In this document: positions 46,951 to 58,194 of the stretch, in pieces | Position numbering within the stretch: position 1 is the first letter of the stretch | Layout: each line of letters opens with the position of its first letter | Assembly (NCBI RefSeq): GCF_001715295.1 | Contig: NZ_MDKB01000001.1 | Span: forward strand, 1,183,787-1,247,786 | Direction: 5' to 3' | From: Streptomyces griseus | Lineage (GTDB): Bacteria; Actinomycetota; Actinomycetes; Streptomycetales; Streptomycetaceae | DNA: 64,000 nt | Notes under the pieces: generated by a model | What the model saw: the letters and a program-made list of their open reading frames with translations, nothing else | Told to the model about the DNA's origin: nothing | Database searches by the model: none | Made by a program: the position numbers and the translations under genes

Positions 46951-47872
46951 GGACAACGGAGCGCACGGCCGCCCGGCCGGAGCCCGCACCACCGTGGCCA
47001 TGATCACCCGGGACCGTGCGCCCAGCGCCCTGCACACCCTGGACCGGCTGGCCGAACTGCCCGAGCGCCCGCCGGTGATCGTCGTGGACAACGGCACCGA
47101 CCCGGCGGCCACCGAGGCACTGCGAGCCCACCCCGTGGGTGCCGAGGTGCTCACGCCCGGGCACAACACCGGGGCCCTCGGCCGCAACCTGGCGGTGCGT
47201 CACGCACGCACGCCCTACGTCGCCTTCAGCGACGACGACTCCTGGTGGGGCCCCGGAGCCCTCGGGCGCGCGGCCGCCCTGTTCGACGACCACCCCCGCC
47301 TCGGGCTGCTCGCGGCCCGCAGCCTGGTCGGACCGGAGCAGGACGAGGACCCGGTCAACGCGTTGCTGGCCGGGTCCCCGCTGCCCGTGGACCCCGACCT
47401 GCCGGGCCGTCCCGTCCTGGGCTTCCTCGGCTGCGCGTGCGTCGTCCGCCGGCGCGCACACCTGGAGACCGGCGGCTACCACCCCCTGCTCTTCTTCGGC
47501 GCGGAGGAGACGCTGCTGGCCTACGACCTGGCGGCGGCCGGCTGGGGAGTGGCGTACGACTCCGCCGTCGTCGCCCACCACCACCCCGACCCGGGCGCTC
47601 GGCCCGGACGCTCCGCCCTCCTGCGCCGCAACGCGCTGCTCACCGACTGGCTGCGCAGACCCGCCCACGTGGCCGTACGCCACACCGCGCGCCTGGCCGC
47701 CGCGGCGGTCCGGGGTGACCCGGGAGCGGCGACGGCCCTGCGCGGAGCCGCCGTCAGGCTGCCCGGCGCCCTGCGGCAACGCCGCCGGCTGCCCGCCGGG
47801 GTCGAACACGCGGTACGGCTCCTCGAACGGCAGACGCACGCGGAACACGAACGGGAGGGCACGGCCCGATGA
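46943..47872 (+). CDS. Glycosyltransferase family 2, second copy
   Basis: 309 aa from GTG 46943 (GGAGG upstream). TTVAMITRDRAPSALHTLDRL and the DXD-like SDDDSWWGPG (near 95). Similar throughout to the next gene (ITRDR, NLAVRHxxTPYVAF, DDDxWW, and a shared C-terminal RQRR region), so the two look like a tandem duplication. No membrane helix is visible. Donor and acceptor unknown. Confidence 0.88.
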   Translation: MSEDNGAHGRPAGARTTVAMITRDRAPSALHTLDRLAELPERPPVIVVDNGTDPAATEALRAHPVGAEVLTPGHNTGALGRNLAVRHARTPYVAFSDDDSWWGPGALGRAAALFDDHPRLGLLAARSLVGPEQDEDPVNALLAGSPLPVDPDLPGRPVLGFLGCACVVRRRAHLETGGYHPLLFFGAEETLLAYDLAAAGWGVAYDSAVVAHHHPDPGARPGRSALLRRNALLTDWLRRPAHVAVRHTARLAAAAVRGDPGAATALRGAAVRLPGALRQRRRLPAGVEHAVRLLERQTHAEHEREGTAR

Positions 47873-48765
47873 GAGACACCCGTACGACCGTCGTGGTGAT
47901 CACGCGCGACCGCCGTCCCGAACTCCTGCGTACCCTGGGCCTGCTGCGCGCCCTCCCGGAGCAGCCCCGGGTGATCGTCACGGACAACGACTCCGCCGAC
48001 GGCACGGCCGAGGCCGTCGCGCAACTGTTCCCGGAGGTCACCCTGCTGAGGCCGGGCGGCAACCTGGGAGCCGTCGGGCGCAACCTGGCCGTGCGTCACG
48101 TGGACACCCCCTACGTGGCGTTCTGCGACGACGACACCTGGTGGGAGCCCGGGTCCCTGCGCCATGCCGCCGACCTGCTCGACACGCGCCCGGGTTTGGC
48201 CGCCGTGACCGCCCGTATCGTCGTCGAGCCGTCGGGACGGGAGGACCCCGTCGTCGCCGAACTACGGGACTCCCCGCTGACCGGGCCCGACTGGCTCCCG
48301 GGCCCCGCCCTCGGGTCCTTCCTCGCCGCCGCGACCGTGATCCGGACCGACGCCTTCCGTGCCGCCGGCGGGTTCCACCCCGGGCTGTGGCTGGGCGGGG
48401 AGGAGGAACTGCTCGCCACGGACCTGCTCCGGCAGGGCTGGTGGCTCAGCTACGTGCCCACCCTGCTGATCCACCACGCGGCCTCCTCGGTCCGGGACAG
48501 CACGCAACGGCGGACCGTGGGGCTGAGGAACACGCTCTGGTACACGTGGCTGCGCCGCCCGTGGAGGTCGGCGGTCCGGCGCACCGCCTACCTGCTGCGC
48601 ACGGTGCCCCGGGACCGGGCGTCCGTGCGGGCGTTCACCCGTGCGGCGGCGGGCCTGCCCTGGGTGCTCAGGCAGCGCCGGCCCGTACCGCGCGAACTCG
48701 AGGACCGGCTGATGCTCCTCGAGCGGGCCCAGCGCAGATCGGACGCGCGGAGGTATGTCGGGTGA
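47869..48765 (+). CDS. Glycosyltransferase family 2, third copy
   Basis: 298 aa. TTVVVITRDRRPELLRTLGLL, CDDDTWWEPGS near residue 88, and GGFHPGLWLGGEEELLATDLL as acceptor-side acidic motif. Last gene of the operon, overlapping the preceding stop as ATGA. Paralogue of its neighbour. The 160-nt gap to the catalase gene holds a SigB-type promoter. Confidence 0.88.
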   Translation: MRDTRTTVVVITRDRRPELLRTLGLLRALPEQPRVIVTDNDSADGTAEAVAQLFPEVTLLRPGGNLGAVGRNLAVRHVDTPYVAFCDDDTWWEPGSLRHAADLLDTRPGLAAVTARIVVEPSGREDPVVAELRDSPLTGPDWLPGPALGSFLAAATVIRTDAFRAAGGFHPGLWLGGEEELLATDLLRQGWWLSYVPTLLIHHAASSVRDSTQRRTVGLRNTLWYTWLRRPWRSAVRRTAYLLRTVPRDRASVRAFTRAAAGLPWVLRQRRPVPRELEDRLMLLERAQRRSDARRYVG

Positions 48766-48796
48766 CGCTCCCTTCCCCTTCCGCCGTGATTCGCGT

Positions 48797-48821
48797 GATT
48801 TGCCGTGCGGAATGTGGGTAC
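48797..48821 (+). promoter_or_regulatory. SigB-type promoter of the catalase gene
   Basis: GATT (48797-48800), 15-nt spacer, GGGTAC (48816-48821): an exact fit to GNNT-N14-16-GGGTAY, the consensus of Streptomyces SigB-family promoters. Predicted start near 48828, about 97 nt before the catalase ATG. Confidence 0.7.
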
Positions 48822-48924
48822 TGGGAGGCCTTCGGACCGACCGTGCCGCCGTACCCCTTGCCCCGTGCTCCTGACGGGGCGTCACGGCCGACAGGGACGG
48901 ACGACCCCCCACCTTTGGAGCGTC

Positions 48925-51201
<2,277 letters not shown>

Positions 51202-51394
51202 TTCTGCCCGCTGCGTCGACACGCGCTGCGTCGAGACCGACGCCTGCGGGGGAGTCCCGGCCCGTCGTGCGCCACGGCGGACCGGCGTACCTCGGCCGGA
51301 ACGCACCGCACGGGTCGCACCGCATGGGTGACCGCGTGAACCGCGTCGTCGGAATCCTGCTCGGGCTTCCGGCGACGCGGTCCCCGTGAGGAGG

Positions 51395-51438
51395 GGACCC
51401 GGCCCGTGAGGCGGGACCCCTCCCCACGGGCCGGGTCC
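51395..51438. terminator. Hairpin between convergent catalase and SDR genes
   Basis: 14-bp arms GGACCCGGCCCGTG (51395-51408) and CACGGGCCGGGTCC (51425-51438), lying between the two stop codons and able to serve both strands. Confidence 0.7.
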
Positions 51439-51467
51439 GCGACTCGGGCGTCACCACCCGGCAGCGG

Positions 51468-52346
51468 TCACCCGGGCCCGTGGGCTTCGGACCGCTCCGC
51501 CGCTCTGCCGCCCGCGCCCAGCAGCCCCGTGGCCGAGAACTCCGAGCGCATCAGCTCCTGCCGTGCCAACCGGGTGACCAGACCGGGCAACGCCCCGCGG
51601 ACGGCCTGTACACCGCGCAGCCACGCCGGAACGTAGACCGTGGGCGCACGCCGCTCGACCGCGCGCACCAGGCGACCCGCCACCTGCCCGACCGGATAGA
51701 TCTTCCGGGCCGGCGGCGGCATGTGCGCGCGCAGCTCACGCAGCACGGCCTGCCTGTCGCCGCCGCGGATCATGTCGGTGTCGGTCCAGTTCAGATAGGC
51801 CGTCCCCACAGCCACCCCGCGCGGCGAGAGCTCGGCCCGCAGCGAGTGCGCGAAGAACTCCGCACCCGCCTTCGACGCGCAGTAGGCGCTCATCAGCGGC
51901 GCCGAGCCGATGGCCGCCAGCGAGGCGACCTGGAGGTAGTAACCGCGGGTGTCCAGCAGCTGAGGCAGGAACACCCGCGCGGTGACGGCACTGCCGATGA
52001 GGTTGACCTCGATCACGCGCCGCCAGGTGGCCGGGTCGGAGTCGACGAAGGGCCCGCCCTCCGCCACACCCGCGTTGGCGACCACCACGGACACGGGACC
52101 CAGCCGGCCGCGTACCTCCTCGGCGACCGCCGCCATCGCGGCGTCGTCCGTGACGTCGACACACCAGTGCCGCGAAGCCGTGGGGAGCGTGGCCGCGACC
52201 GCGGCGAGCCGCTTCTCCTCCAGCCCGAGCAGGGCCACGCGCGCGCCCCGGGCGGCCAGTTCCTCGGCGACGGCCGCCCCCACACCCCGGGCTGCGCCTG
52301 TCACCACGGCCGTACGGCCGCGCAGTACGTGTTCTCCAGCGGTCAC
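51468..52346 (-). CDS. Short-chain dehydrogenase/reductase
   Basis: 292 aa, classical SDR: TGAARGVGAAVAEELAARG (cofactor), NAGVAEGGPF, catalytic Ser in QVASLAAIGSAP and Y-x3-K as YCASKAG. The C-terminal 60 residues (APTVYVPAWLRGVQAVRG) extend beyond the core, as in CMP/NAD-linked SDRs of lipid metabolism. Start is GTG at 52346. Substrate unknown. Divergent from the alcohol dehydrogenase. Confidence 0.9.
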   Translation of the reverse strand: MTAGEHVLRGRTAVVTGAARGVGAAVAEELAARGARVALLGLEEKRLAAVAATLPTASRHWCVDVTDDAAMAAVAEEVRGRLGPVSVVVANAGVAEGGPFVDSDPATWRRVIEVNLIGSAVTARVFLPQLLDTRGYYLQVASLAAIGSAPLMSAYCASKAGAEFFAHSLRAELSPRGVAVGTAYLNWTDTDMIRGGDRQAVLRELRAHMPPPARKIYPVGQVAGRLVRAVERRAPTVYVPAWLRGVQAVRGALPGLVTRLARQELMRSEFSATGLLGAGGRAAERSEAHGPG

Positions 52347-52623
52347 GTGAACTCCTCGATGCCGGGGGTGCTGCGGGACTCCGCGAACCGGGCCCGGGGG
52401 CGCGGACCGCGGATCAGCCGGTCACGGTGACTCCGCACCGGGACGCGTGGCCCTCTTCCCGCCGAGGGCTGCCGAGCGCCCTCCGGGTACCCGGCAGCCC
52501 CGCCGCCTAACGGACCGGTCGGCCGCCGCGCCCCGGGACGTTTCGGGCGGGACACCGGGGGAACCCGGGAACCCGTCCGCGAGCGGCGCGGATCCCGGAA
52601 CGACGTGGAAGGGGAGTTGCACC

Positions 52624-53808
52624 GTGCGCGCACTGACCTATCAGGGAAAGCGGGACGTCCGGGTCGAGACCGTGCCCGATCCCCGGATCCAGGATCCCGA
52701 CGACATCGTCGTCAGGATCACCTCCACCGGCATCTGCGGCTCCGACCTGCACCTCTACGAGGTCCTGGGGCCCTTCATCGACCCGGGGGACATCCTCGGC
52801 CACGAGCCGATGGGGATCGTCGAGGAGGTCGGTCCCGAGGTGACCGCCGTGGCCCCCGGGGACCGGGTCGTCATCCCGTTCAACGTCTCGTGCGGCCACT
52901 GCTTCATGTGCGATCAGGGACTGCAATCCCAGTGCGAGACCACACAGGTGCGCGAGCGGGGCACCGGTGCCTCCCTCTTCGGCTACACCAAGCTGTACGG
53001 GCAGGTGCCCGGCGGCCAGGCCGAGTTCCTGCGCGTCCCCTTCGGGAACCGGCTGCCGGTCAAGGTCCCGCACGGCCCGGCGGACGACCGGTTCGTGTAC
53101 CTGTCGGACGTCCTGCCGACCGCCTGGCAGGCCGTGGAGTACGCGGCGATCCCGCCCGGCGGCACCGTGACCGTGCTGGGCCTCGGCCCGATCGGCGCCA
53201 TGGCGGCCCGCATCGCGCGGCACCGCGGCGCGAGCCTCGTCGTCGGCGTGGACCTGGTCCCTGAACGGCTGACCCGCGCCGCGGAGTACGGGGCGAAATG
53301 CCTCGACCTGCGCAGGTACGGTAAACACCTGGGCGACGCCGTACGCGACCTCACCGACGGCCGGGGCACGGACGCCGTGATCGACGCGGTCGGCATGGAG
53401 GCGCACGGTGCGCCCGTGGCCAAGGCGGCCCACTGGGCCGTCGGGCTGCTTCCCGACGCCATCGGCGAACGTCTCATGGGCACCATGGGCGTCGACCGGC
53501 TCGCCGCCCTGTACGCGGCCATCGACATCGTGCGGCGCGGCGGCACGGTCTCCCTCTCCGGGGTGTACGGCGGAGCCGCCGACCCACTGCCGATGCTCAC
53601 CATGTTCGACAAGCAGATCCAGCTCCGGATGGGCCAGGCGAACGTCTGGCGCTGGGTGGAGGACATCCTCCCCCTGCTCACCGACGAGGACCCGCTCGGT
53701 GTCGACACCTTCGCCACCCACCGGCTGCCGCTGGAGGAGGGCCCCCAGGCCTACAAGACCTTCCAGGACAAGGCCGACGGCATGATCAAGACTCTGCTGA
53801 TTCCCTGA
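52624..53808 (+). CDS. Zinc-dependent alcohol dehydrogenase (formaldehyde dehydrogenase-like MDR)
   Basis: 394 aa. Catalytic zinc ligands in ITSTGICGSDLHLYE and GHEPMGIVEEVG; four structural-zinc cysteines in SCGHCFMCDQGLQSQC. Rossmann motif VTVLGLGPIGAMAARI. It resembles glutathione-independent formaldehyde dehydrogenases of the medium-chain superfamily. Start is GTG 52624 with AAGGGGAG upstream; the in-frame extension to 52447 has no support. Followed by a strong hairpin. Confidence 0.92.
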   Translation: MRALTYQGKRDVRVETVPDPRIQDPDDIVVRITSTGICGSDLHLYEVLGPFIDPGDILGHEPMGIVEEVGPEVTAVAPGDRVVIPFNVSCGHCFMCDQGLQSQCETTQVRERGTGASLFGYTKLYGQVPGGQAEFLRVPFGNRLPVKVPHGPADDRFVYLSDVLPTAWQAVEYAAIPPGGTVTVLGLGPIGAMAARIARHRGASLVVGVDLVPERLTRAAEYGAKCLDLRRYGKHLGDAVRDLTDGRGTDAVIDAVGMEAHGAPVAKAAHWAVGLLPDAIGERLMGTMGVDRLAALYAAIDIVRRGGTVSLSGVYGGAADPLPMLTMFDKQIQLRMGQANVWRWVEDILPLLTDEDPLGVDTFATHRLPLEEGPQAYKTFQDKADGMIKTLLIP

Positions 53809-53816
53809 GCTCAGGG

Positions 53817-53846
53817 CCCGGCCCGTCGGCCGCCCGACGGGCCGGG
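53817..53846 (+). terminator. Terminator of the alcohol dehydrogenase gene
   Basis: Perfect 13-bp arms (53817-53829 and 53834-53846) with a 4-nt loop, 8 nt after the stop codon. Confidence 0.85.
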
Positions 53847-53854
53847 GCGCTTCC

Positions 53855-54107
53855 CGGGCGTCGTCGTCCAGCACGTCCACCGGCCGGACCGCCGGCAACG
53901 GAGCGCCGCTCCGCCGCCCCCGACGCGGTGAGCCGTGGCGGGGGCACCGGCACTCCCAGGCCGTCTCCGCCTCGTCGAACGACACCGGGCACCCCGGACG
54001 CGTACAGCGGACCTACAGCCCTCCGGGTCCCGGTGGTCGGAGCAGCGGCGGCCCTTCGGCCGCACCACCGCGCCGCTGCCCGGGGCGATCTCTTCCACCG
54101 GGTCCAC
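53855..54107 (-). pseudogene. Relic of a Rieske-domain protein (frameshifted)
   Basis: On the minus strand one frame reads EEIAPGSGAVVRPKGRRCSD from 54107, matching the strand that leads into a Rieske domain. The next part is only recognisable in another frame: FDEAETAWECRCPRHGSP, then PLPAVRPVDVLDDD, the usual C-terminal Rieske segment (normally W-x-C-P-C-H-G-S-x-F and G-P-A-x-x-P-L). The first Cys-x-His ligand pair is missing and no single frame covers both parts, so it is a decayed remnant, probably of the C-terminal domain of a flavoprotein with a fused Rieske domain. The next 270 nt towards the MFS gene show nothing I can name. Confidence 0.55.
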
Positions 54108-54374
54108 GGGGGCGCTACGCCGCCGGCCGCCCGCGCACTGCCCGGCTCCGTCGCGCTGCCGGCTCAGCAGCGCGGGCGCCTCGCGCAGCGTGTCCTTCGT
54201 ACGGCGGGGGGACGCACGGCCCGGCCCACGCGAGGGTGCCTCCGGTGATCAAGGCCGTGAGAACGTGGAGCGCGCCTCCTGGTCGGACGGGAGCCGTGGA
54301 ACGCGTGCGGCCGTGCCCGGCAGCCGGCCCTGAGGAACACCCGCCCGGGCGAACGCGTCGCGCCCCGCTCCCGC

Positions 54375-55787
54375 TCACGAGGCCGTGACCAGGAGGTCGG
54401 CGGAGGGGGCGTCCGCAGCCGTCAGCGGGACCGGTTCCATGACGCGTCGTGCGGCCCGGCGGTGACGCAGGGCGCCGCACCCGACGGCAGCGGCTATCAG
54501 CAGCCCGCCGGAGACCAGGGCGCCCCGGGCGCCCGCGTACTCCAGCAGCAGGCCCAGGAGCGGAGGGCCGGCCAGCCCCCATGATGTGCTCGCCGTGCGC
54601 CATACCCCGAGCACCCGCCCCCGCATCTCGGGTGCGGGATCGGTCTGCAGCAGCGTGGCACCCGCCGTGTCGGAGACGGACTCGACCACCGCCATGGGGA
54701 CGACGAGCAGGATCAGCACCGACAGCCCGGGTGAGAGACCGGCCGCCACCTGCAGCAGCCCGCCGCAGGCCGCCAGCGTGGCCACCAGGCGGACGGACGG
54801 TTTCCGCAGCCGGCCGGCGACCACCGCCCCGGCGATGCCGCCGACCGCCAGGACGGTGGAGACCGTCCCGAAATCGCTTTCGCTCGCGTGCAGCGGCCCG
54901 ACGACCAGCACGGCCAGGGTCAGCTGGTAGTTCCGGCCGAACACGGAACTCAGGCCGGTGACGGCCGCGAGAGCGACGAGCCGAGGCCGCTGGAGGAAGT
55001 ACGCCAGCCCGGCCCGCGCGCCCGACTCGTCCCCGACCCGGAAGCGCGCCCTGCGTCGTCCGCCGGGGGAGCCGCCCGTACGGGCGGCCTCCGCGCCCGC
55101 CGGAACCGCTGCGGCCCGGCCCTCGCGCTGCCCTCCGCGCACCGGACGGAGGAACGGGATGACGGCCGCGACGAAGAGGAAGGAGAGCCCGTTCGCCACG
55201 TACGCCGACGCCGTGCCCAGCGTTCCGACGGCGACGGCCGCCACCGCCGTACCGGCGAGCCGGCCCGAGCTGTGCACCACCGACCCGAGGGCGATGGCCG
55301 ACGGCACGTCCCGGGCGGGAACCAGGTCGTTGCCGAGGAGCGCGGTCGCGGGGCCGTCGATCGTGTTCACGATGCCCGTGACGGCCGCCAGAAGCAGTAG
55401 CACCGGCATGCTGAGGAGATCACCGGCCATGAGCGCGGCCGTGGTGAAGGCGACCGCACCGAGCACCACCTGGCTGACCGCCGCCGTGAGCTTGCGGGGC
55501 CACCGGTCGACCGCCGCCCCACCGAGGACGCCGAGCAGCAGGCCGGGGCCGGCCTGTACGGCGAGCGACAGCCCGGTGGCCGCCGCGGAACCCGTGATCT
55601 GCAGCACCAGGAGGTTCTGCACGGTGAGCTGCATCCAGGCGCCGGTGTTCGACACGAGGTTGGCCACGGACCACCAGCGCATACCGGGGCTTCGCAGGCA
55701 CCGCCAGGGATTCCGGTCGGCGGAGCGGCCGACAGCGGCCGCCGACGTCCGGAAGCGGACGGCAGTGAGGAAGGAAGGGGCAGGCAC
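54375..55787 (-). CDS. MFS transporter (MFS_3/EntS-like)
   Basis: 470 aa with twelve membrane helices. First half opens with MRWWSVANLVSNTGAWMQLT and continues with VQNLLVLQITGSAAATGLSL, the entry typical of enterobactin-exporter-like permeases; DRWPRKLTAAVSQVVLG is the G-x3-D-R-x-x-R/K loop 2-3 motif. A 60-residue Arg-rich cytoplasmic loop separates the halves. GTG 55787 is chosen for GGAGAG upstream; the longer frame is Arg/Pro-rich and unlikely. Export of a siderophore or drug is a guess. Confidence 0.88.
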   Translation of the reverse strand: MPAPSFLTAVRFRTSAAAVGRSADRNPWRCLRSPGMRWWSVANLVSNTGAWMQLTVQNLLVLQITGSAAATGLSLAVQAGPGLLLGVLGGAAVDRWPRKLTAAVSQVVLGAVAFTTAALMAGDLLSMPVLLLLAAVTGIVNTIDGPATALLGNDLVPARDVPSAIALGSVVHSSGRLAGTAVAAVAVGTLGTASAYVANGLSFLFVAAVIPFLRPVRGGQREGRAAAVPAGAEAARTGGSPGGRRRARFRVGDESGARAGLAYFLQRPRLVALAAVTGLSSVFGRNYQLTLAVLVVGPLHASESDFGTVSTVLAVGGIAGAVVAGRLRKPSVRLVATLAACGGLLQVAAGLSPGLSVLILLVVPMAVVESVSDTAGATLLQTDPAPEMRGRVLGVWRTASTSWGLAGPPLLGLLLEYAGARGALVSGGLLIAAAVGCGALRHRRAARRVMEPVPLTAADAPSADLLVTAS

Positions 55788-56031
55788 GGCGCGAACTCTC
55801 CGACGAGGGCGGGGGGAGAGACACGCGTCGGGCTGTGAGAGCGGTGCAGTGGGTGTCTCGGTACCGGGCGGAGGCCGTGCGGGTACTCGGCCGTCCGCCT
55901 TCCGGCACCGCACATCTTCCCCAACGCCTTCCCGCCGCGGGAAACGCGCGGAGCGGCGGGGCGCCCGTCCCCGCCGCTCCTGCCCTCAACTCCCTCGGAA
56001 CGAGGGCGTATACACCTTCAGGTGGTGTTCC

Positions 56032-56601
56032 TCACACGGTGGCACGCTCGAGTGCCGCGTCCGTCTCGCGCAGGAAGTCGTCCAGGTCGCCCGGGTTCCG
56101 GGAGGTGATCAGCTTCCACCCGCCGGAGCCGTCCGTGACGACGGGCTCGTCGACCCAGTGACCCCCCGCGTTGGTGATGTCGGTGCTCAGCGAGGAGTAG
56201 GAGGTCAGCTTCTTGCCCCGGACGACATCGGCCTCGACCAGTGCCCACGGTCCGTGGCAGATGGCCGCGACGGGGCGTCCCGAACTCGTGAACGACCGCA
56301 CGATCTCCACCGCCCTGTCCTGGCCGCGCAGGGTGTCGGCGTTCAAGGTCCCGCCCGGGATGAGCAGGAGGTCGTAGGCGTCCACGTCCGCTTGGTTGAG
56401 TGTGAGGTCCGGCGTGACCTTCTTCCCGGGGTCCTTGTCACCGACGAGGGTATCGATGTCGTCCGCCGACACCGCCGCCACGTCCACGGCGGCCCCCCAG
56501 CCGCGAAGGTGCTCCACGGGCACCGTCAGCTCGTCCTGCTCGACACCGTAGTTCGTCACGATCGCCAGTACCTTCCGCACACCCACTTCGTTGTCATCCA
56601 T
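56032..56601 (-). CDS. DJ-1/PfpI-family protein
   Basis: 189 aa. VLAIVTNYGVEQDELTVPVE at the N-terminus and the nucleophile elbow AICHGPWALVEADVV, whose Cys-His-Gly is the family catalytic motif; LLLIPGGTLNADTLR precedes it. Members are glyoxalases, deglycases or chaperone-like stress proteins. ATG 56601 with AAGGGG upstream. Divergent from the epimerase gene. Confidence 0.93.
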   Translation of the reverse strand: MDDNEVGVRKVLAIVTNYGVEQDELTVPVEHLRGWGAAVDVAAVSADDIDTLVGDKDPGKKVTPDLTLNQADVDAYDLLLIPGGTLNADTLRGQDRAVEIVRSFTSSGRPVAAICHGPWALVEADVVRGKKLTSYSSLSTDITNAGGHWVDEPVVTDGSGGWKLITSRNPGDLDDFLRETDAALERATV

Positions 56602-56858
56602 GACAGGCCCCTTTCCGGAAACGGTTCGGCCGTACACATCCGGCCGTATACGTCCTGACCTCGTGGGGTTCCCGCAAATCGGGCAGGTATGCGGCCCTCC
56701 GCCGCACAACCGGCGACCCCGGGACGAACCCGGGCGCAGGTTTCCTCCCCCGCGCGCTGGATACCCGAGCCACACCACGTCGCGGCCGACGGCTCCCGCG
56801 GCGGGGGAGAACCCGTCCGGGCCGGCGGCCGGACCTTCACGGTGGAAGCGAGCTCAGC

Positions 56859-57902
56859 ATGACCATCAATCCGTCTTCCGGTGCCCGCGTCGTGGTGACC
56901 GGGGCGACCGGCAACGTGGGCACCAGCGTCGTCCGTGCCCTGGCGGCCGACCCCCGGGTCGGTTCCGTCCTCGGCCTGGCCCGCAGACGGCCGCGGATCG
57001 GCGTCGACGGAGTGGAGTGGGGCACGGTCGACCTTTCCCGCCCGGACAGCTCCGGCACCCTCGCCGGCCTGCTGCGCGGGGCGGACGCGGTGGTCCACCT
57101 GGCGTGGCGGTTCCAGCCGACGCACGATCCGGTGGTCACCTGGCGGAGCAACGTCCTCGGGTCCCTCCGGCTCTTCTCCGCCGTGGCGGAGGCGGGCGTC
57201 CCCGCCCTCGTGCACGCCTCGTCCGTCGGCGCCTACTCGCCCGGGCCGAAGGAGGAGCCGGGAGTCGACGAGGAGTGGCCGACGCACGGCTGGCCGGACG
57301 CGGCGTACTGCCGGGAGAAGGCGTATCTGGAGCGGGTGCTCGACACGTTCGAGCTGCGGCATCCGGGGACGAGGGTGGTCAGGATGCGGCCCGGCTTCCT
57401 GTTCAAGGAGACGGCGGCCAGCGAACAGCGGCGGATCTTCGGCGGACGCTACCTCCCCGGCCCCCTGCTCCGGCCGGACCTGCTGCCGTTCGTACCTGAC
57501 CTGGACGGTCTCCGGTTCCAGGTGCTGCACACCGACGACGCGGCACAGGCGTACCGGCTCGCCGCTCTGGGTGAGGTGCGCGGGCCCTTCAACCTGGCGG
57601 CCGACTCCGTGACGGACGCCCGGCGCCTGGCCGGCCTGCTGGGCACCCGCGTCGTACGCCTGCCGAGGCCCCTGGTGCGTACCGCGCTCTCCGCGGCCTG
57701 GCGGGCGCACGCCGTCCCGGCCTCCCCGCACCTGTTCGACGCCGTACTGCGACTGCCGGTACTCGATTCCGGCCGGGCCCGTACGGTGCTGGGCTGGCAG
57801 CCCACGCACACCGCCGACGAGGCCCTGGCAGCCTTCCTCCGCGGTGTGCGACGCGGAGGCGGTGAGGAGACGGCCCCGCTGGCCGGGAAGCGGGTGGGAT
57901 GA
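56859..57902 (+). CDS. NAD-dependent epimerase/dehydratase-like SDR
   Basis: 347 aa. VVVTGATGNVGTSVVRALAA (Rossmann), VHASSVGAYSPGPKE (catalytic Ser/Tyr region) and Y-x3-K as YCREKAYLE. The length and motifs match extended SDRs, many of which act on nucleotide sugars or small ketones; the substrate is not apparent. Start is the ATG following AGCTCAGC without a strong Shine-Dalgarno. Confidence 0.88.
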   Translation: MTINPSSGARVVVTGATGNVGTSVVRALAADPRVGSVLGLARRRPRIGVDGVEWGTVDLSRPDSSGTLAGLLRGADAVVHLAWRFQPTHDPVVTWRSNVLGSLRLFSAVAEAGVPALVHASSVGAYSPGPKEEPGVDEEWPTHGWPDAAYCREKAYLERVLDTFELRHPGTRVVRMRPGFLFKETAASEQRRIFGGRYLPGPLLRPDLLPFVPDLDGLRFQVLHTDDAAQAYRLAALGEVRGPFNLAADSVTDARRLAGLLGTRVVRLPRPLVRTALSAAWRAHAVPASPHLFDAVLRLPVLDSGRARTVLGWQPTHTADEALAAFLRGVRRGGGEETAPLAGKRVG

Positions 57903-58194
57903 GAGCCTGCGCCGGCCCGGATGCGCTCACCACGGACGCCGGCCCGTCGCGAACGCCGAGGAGGACACGCGACGGGCTCCGAGACCGCGACCGACAGCGG
58001 AGGGAGCACACCCCCGCGTCCCCCTGAGGGGCCCCTGCCCGGCGCCGTGCGGCGGCCGACTGCCGGGGACGCCCGCGGTACGCGAACGCCCCGGACCGTG
58101 TGCGGCGTCGGTCCCGCCCGGCCCGCAGCAGTGCCGCGCGGGTCCTTGGGTGAGCGGCGGTACAGCGTGTGCCGCCGGGGCACGGCCGACCGGA

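Noticed and set aside
54108..54374. Open frames between the Rieske relic and the MFS gene
   Set aside because: No RBS, domain or plausible composition in either strand.
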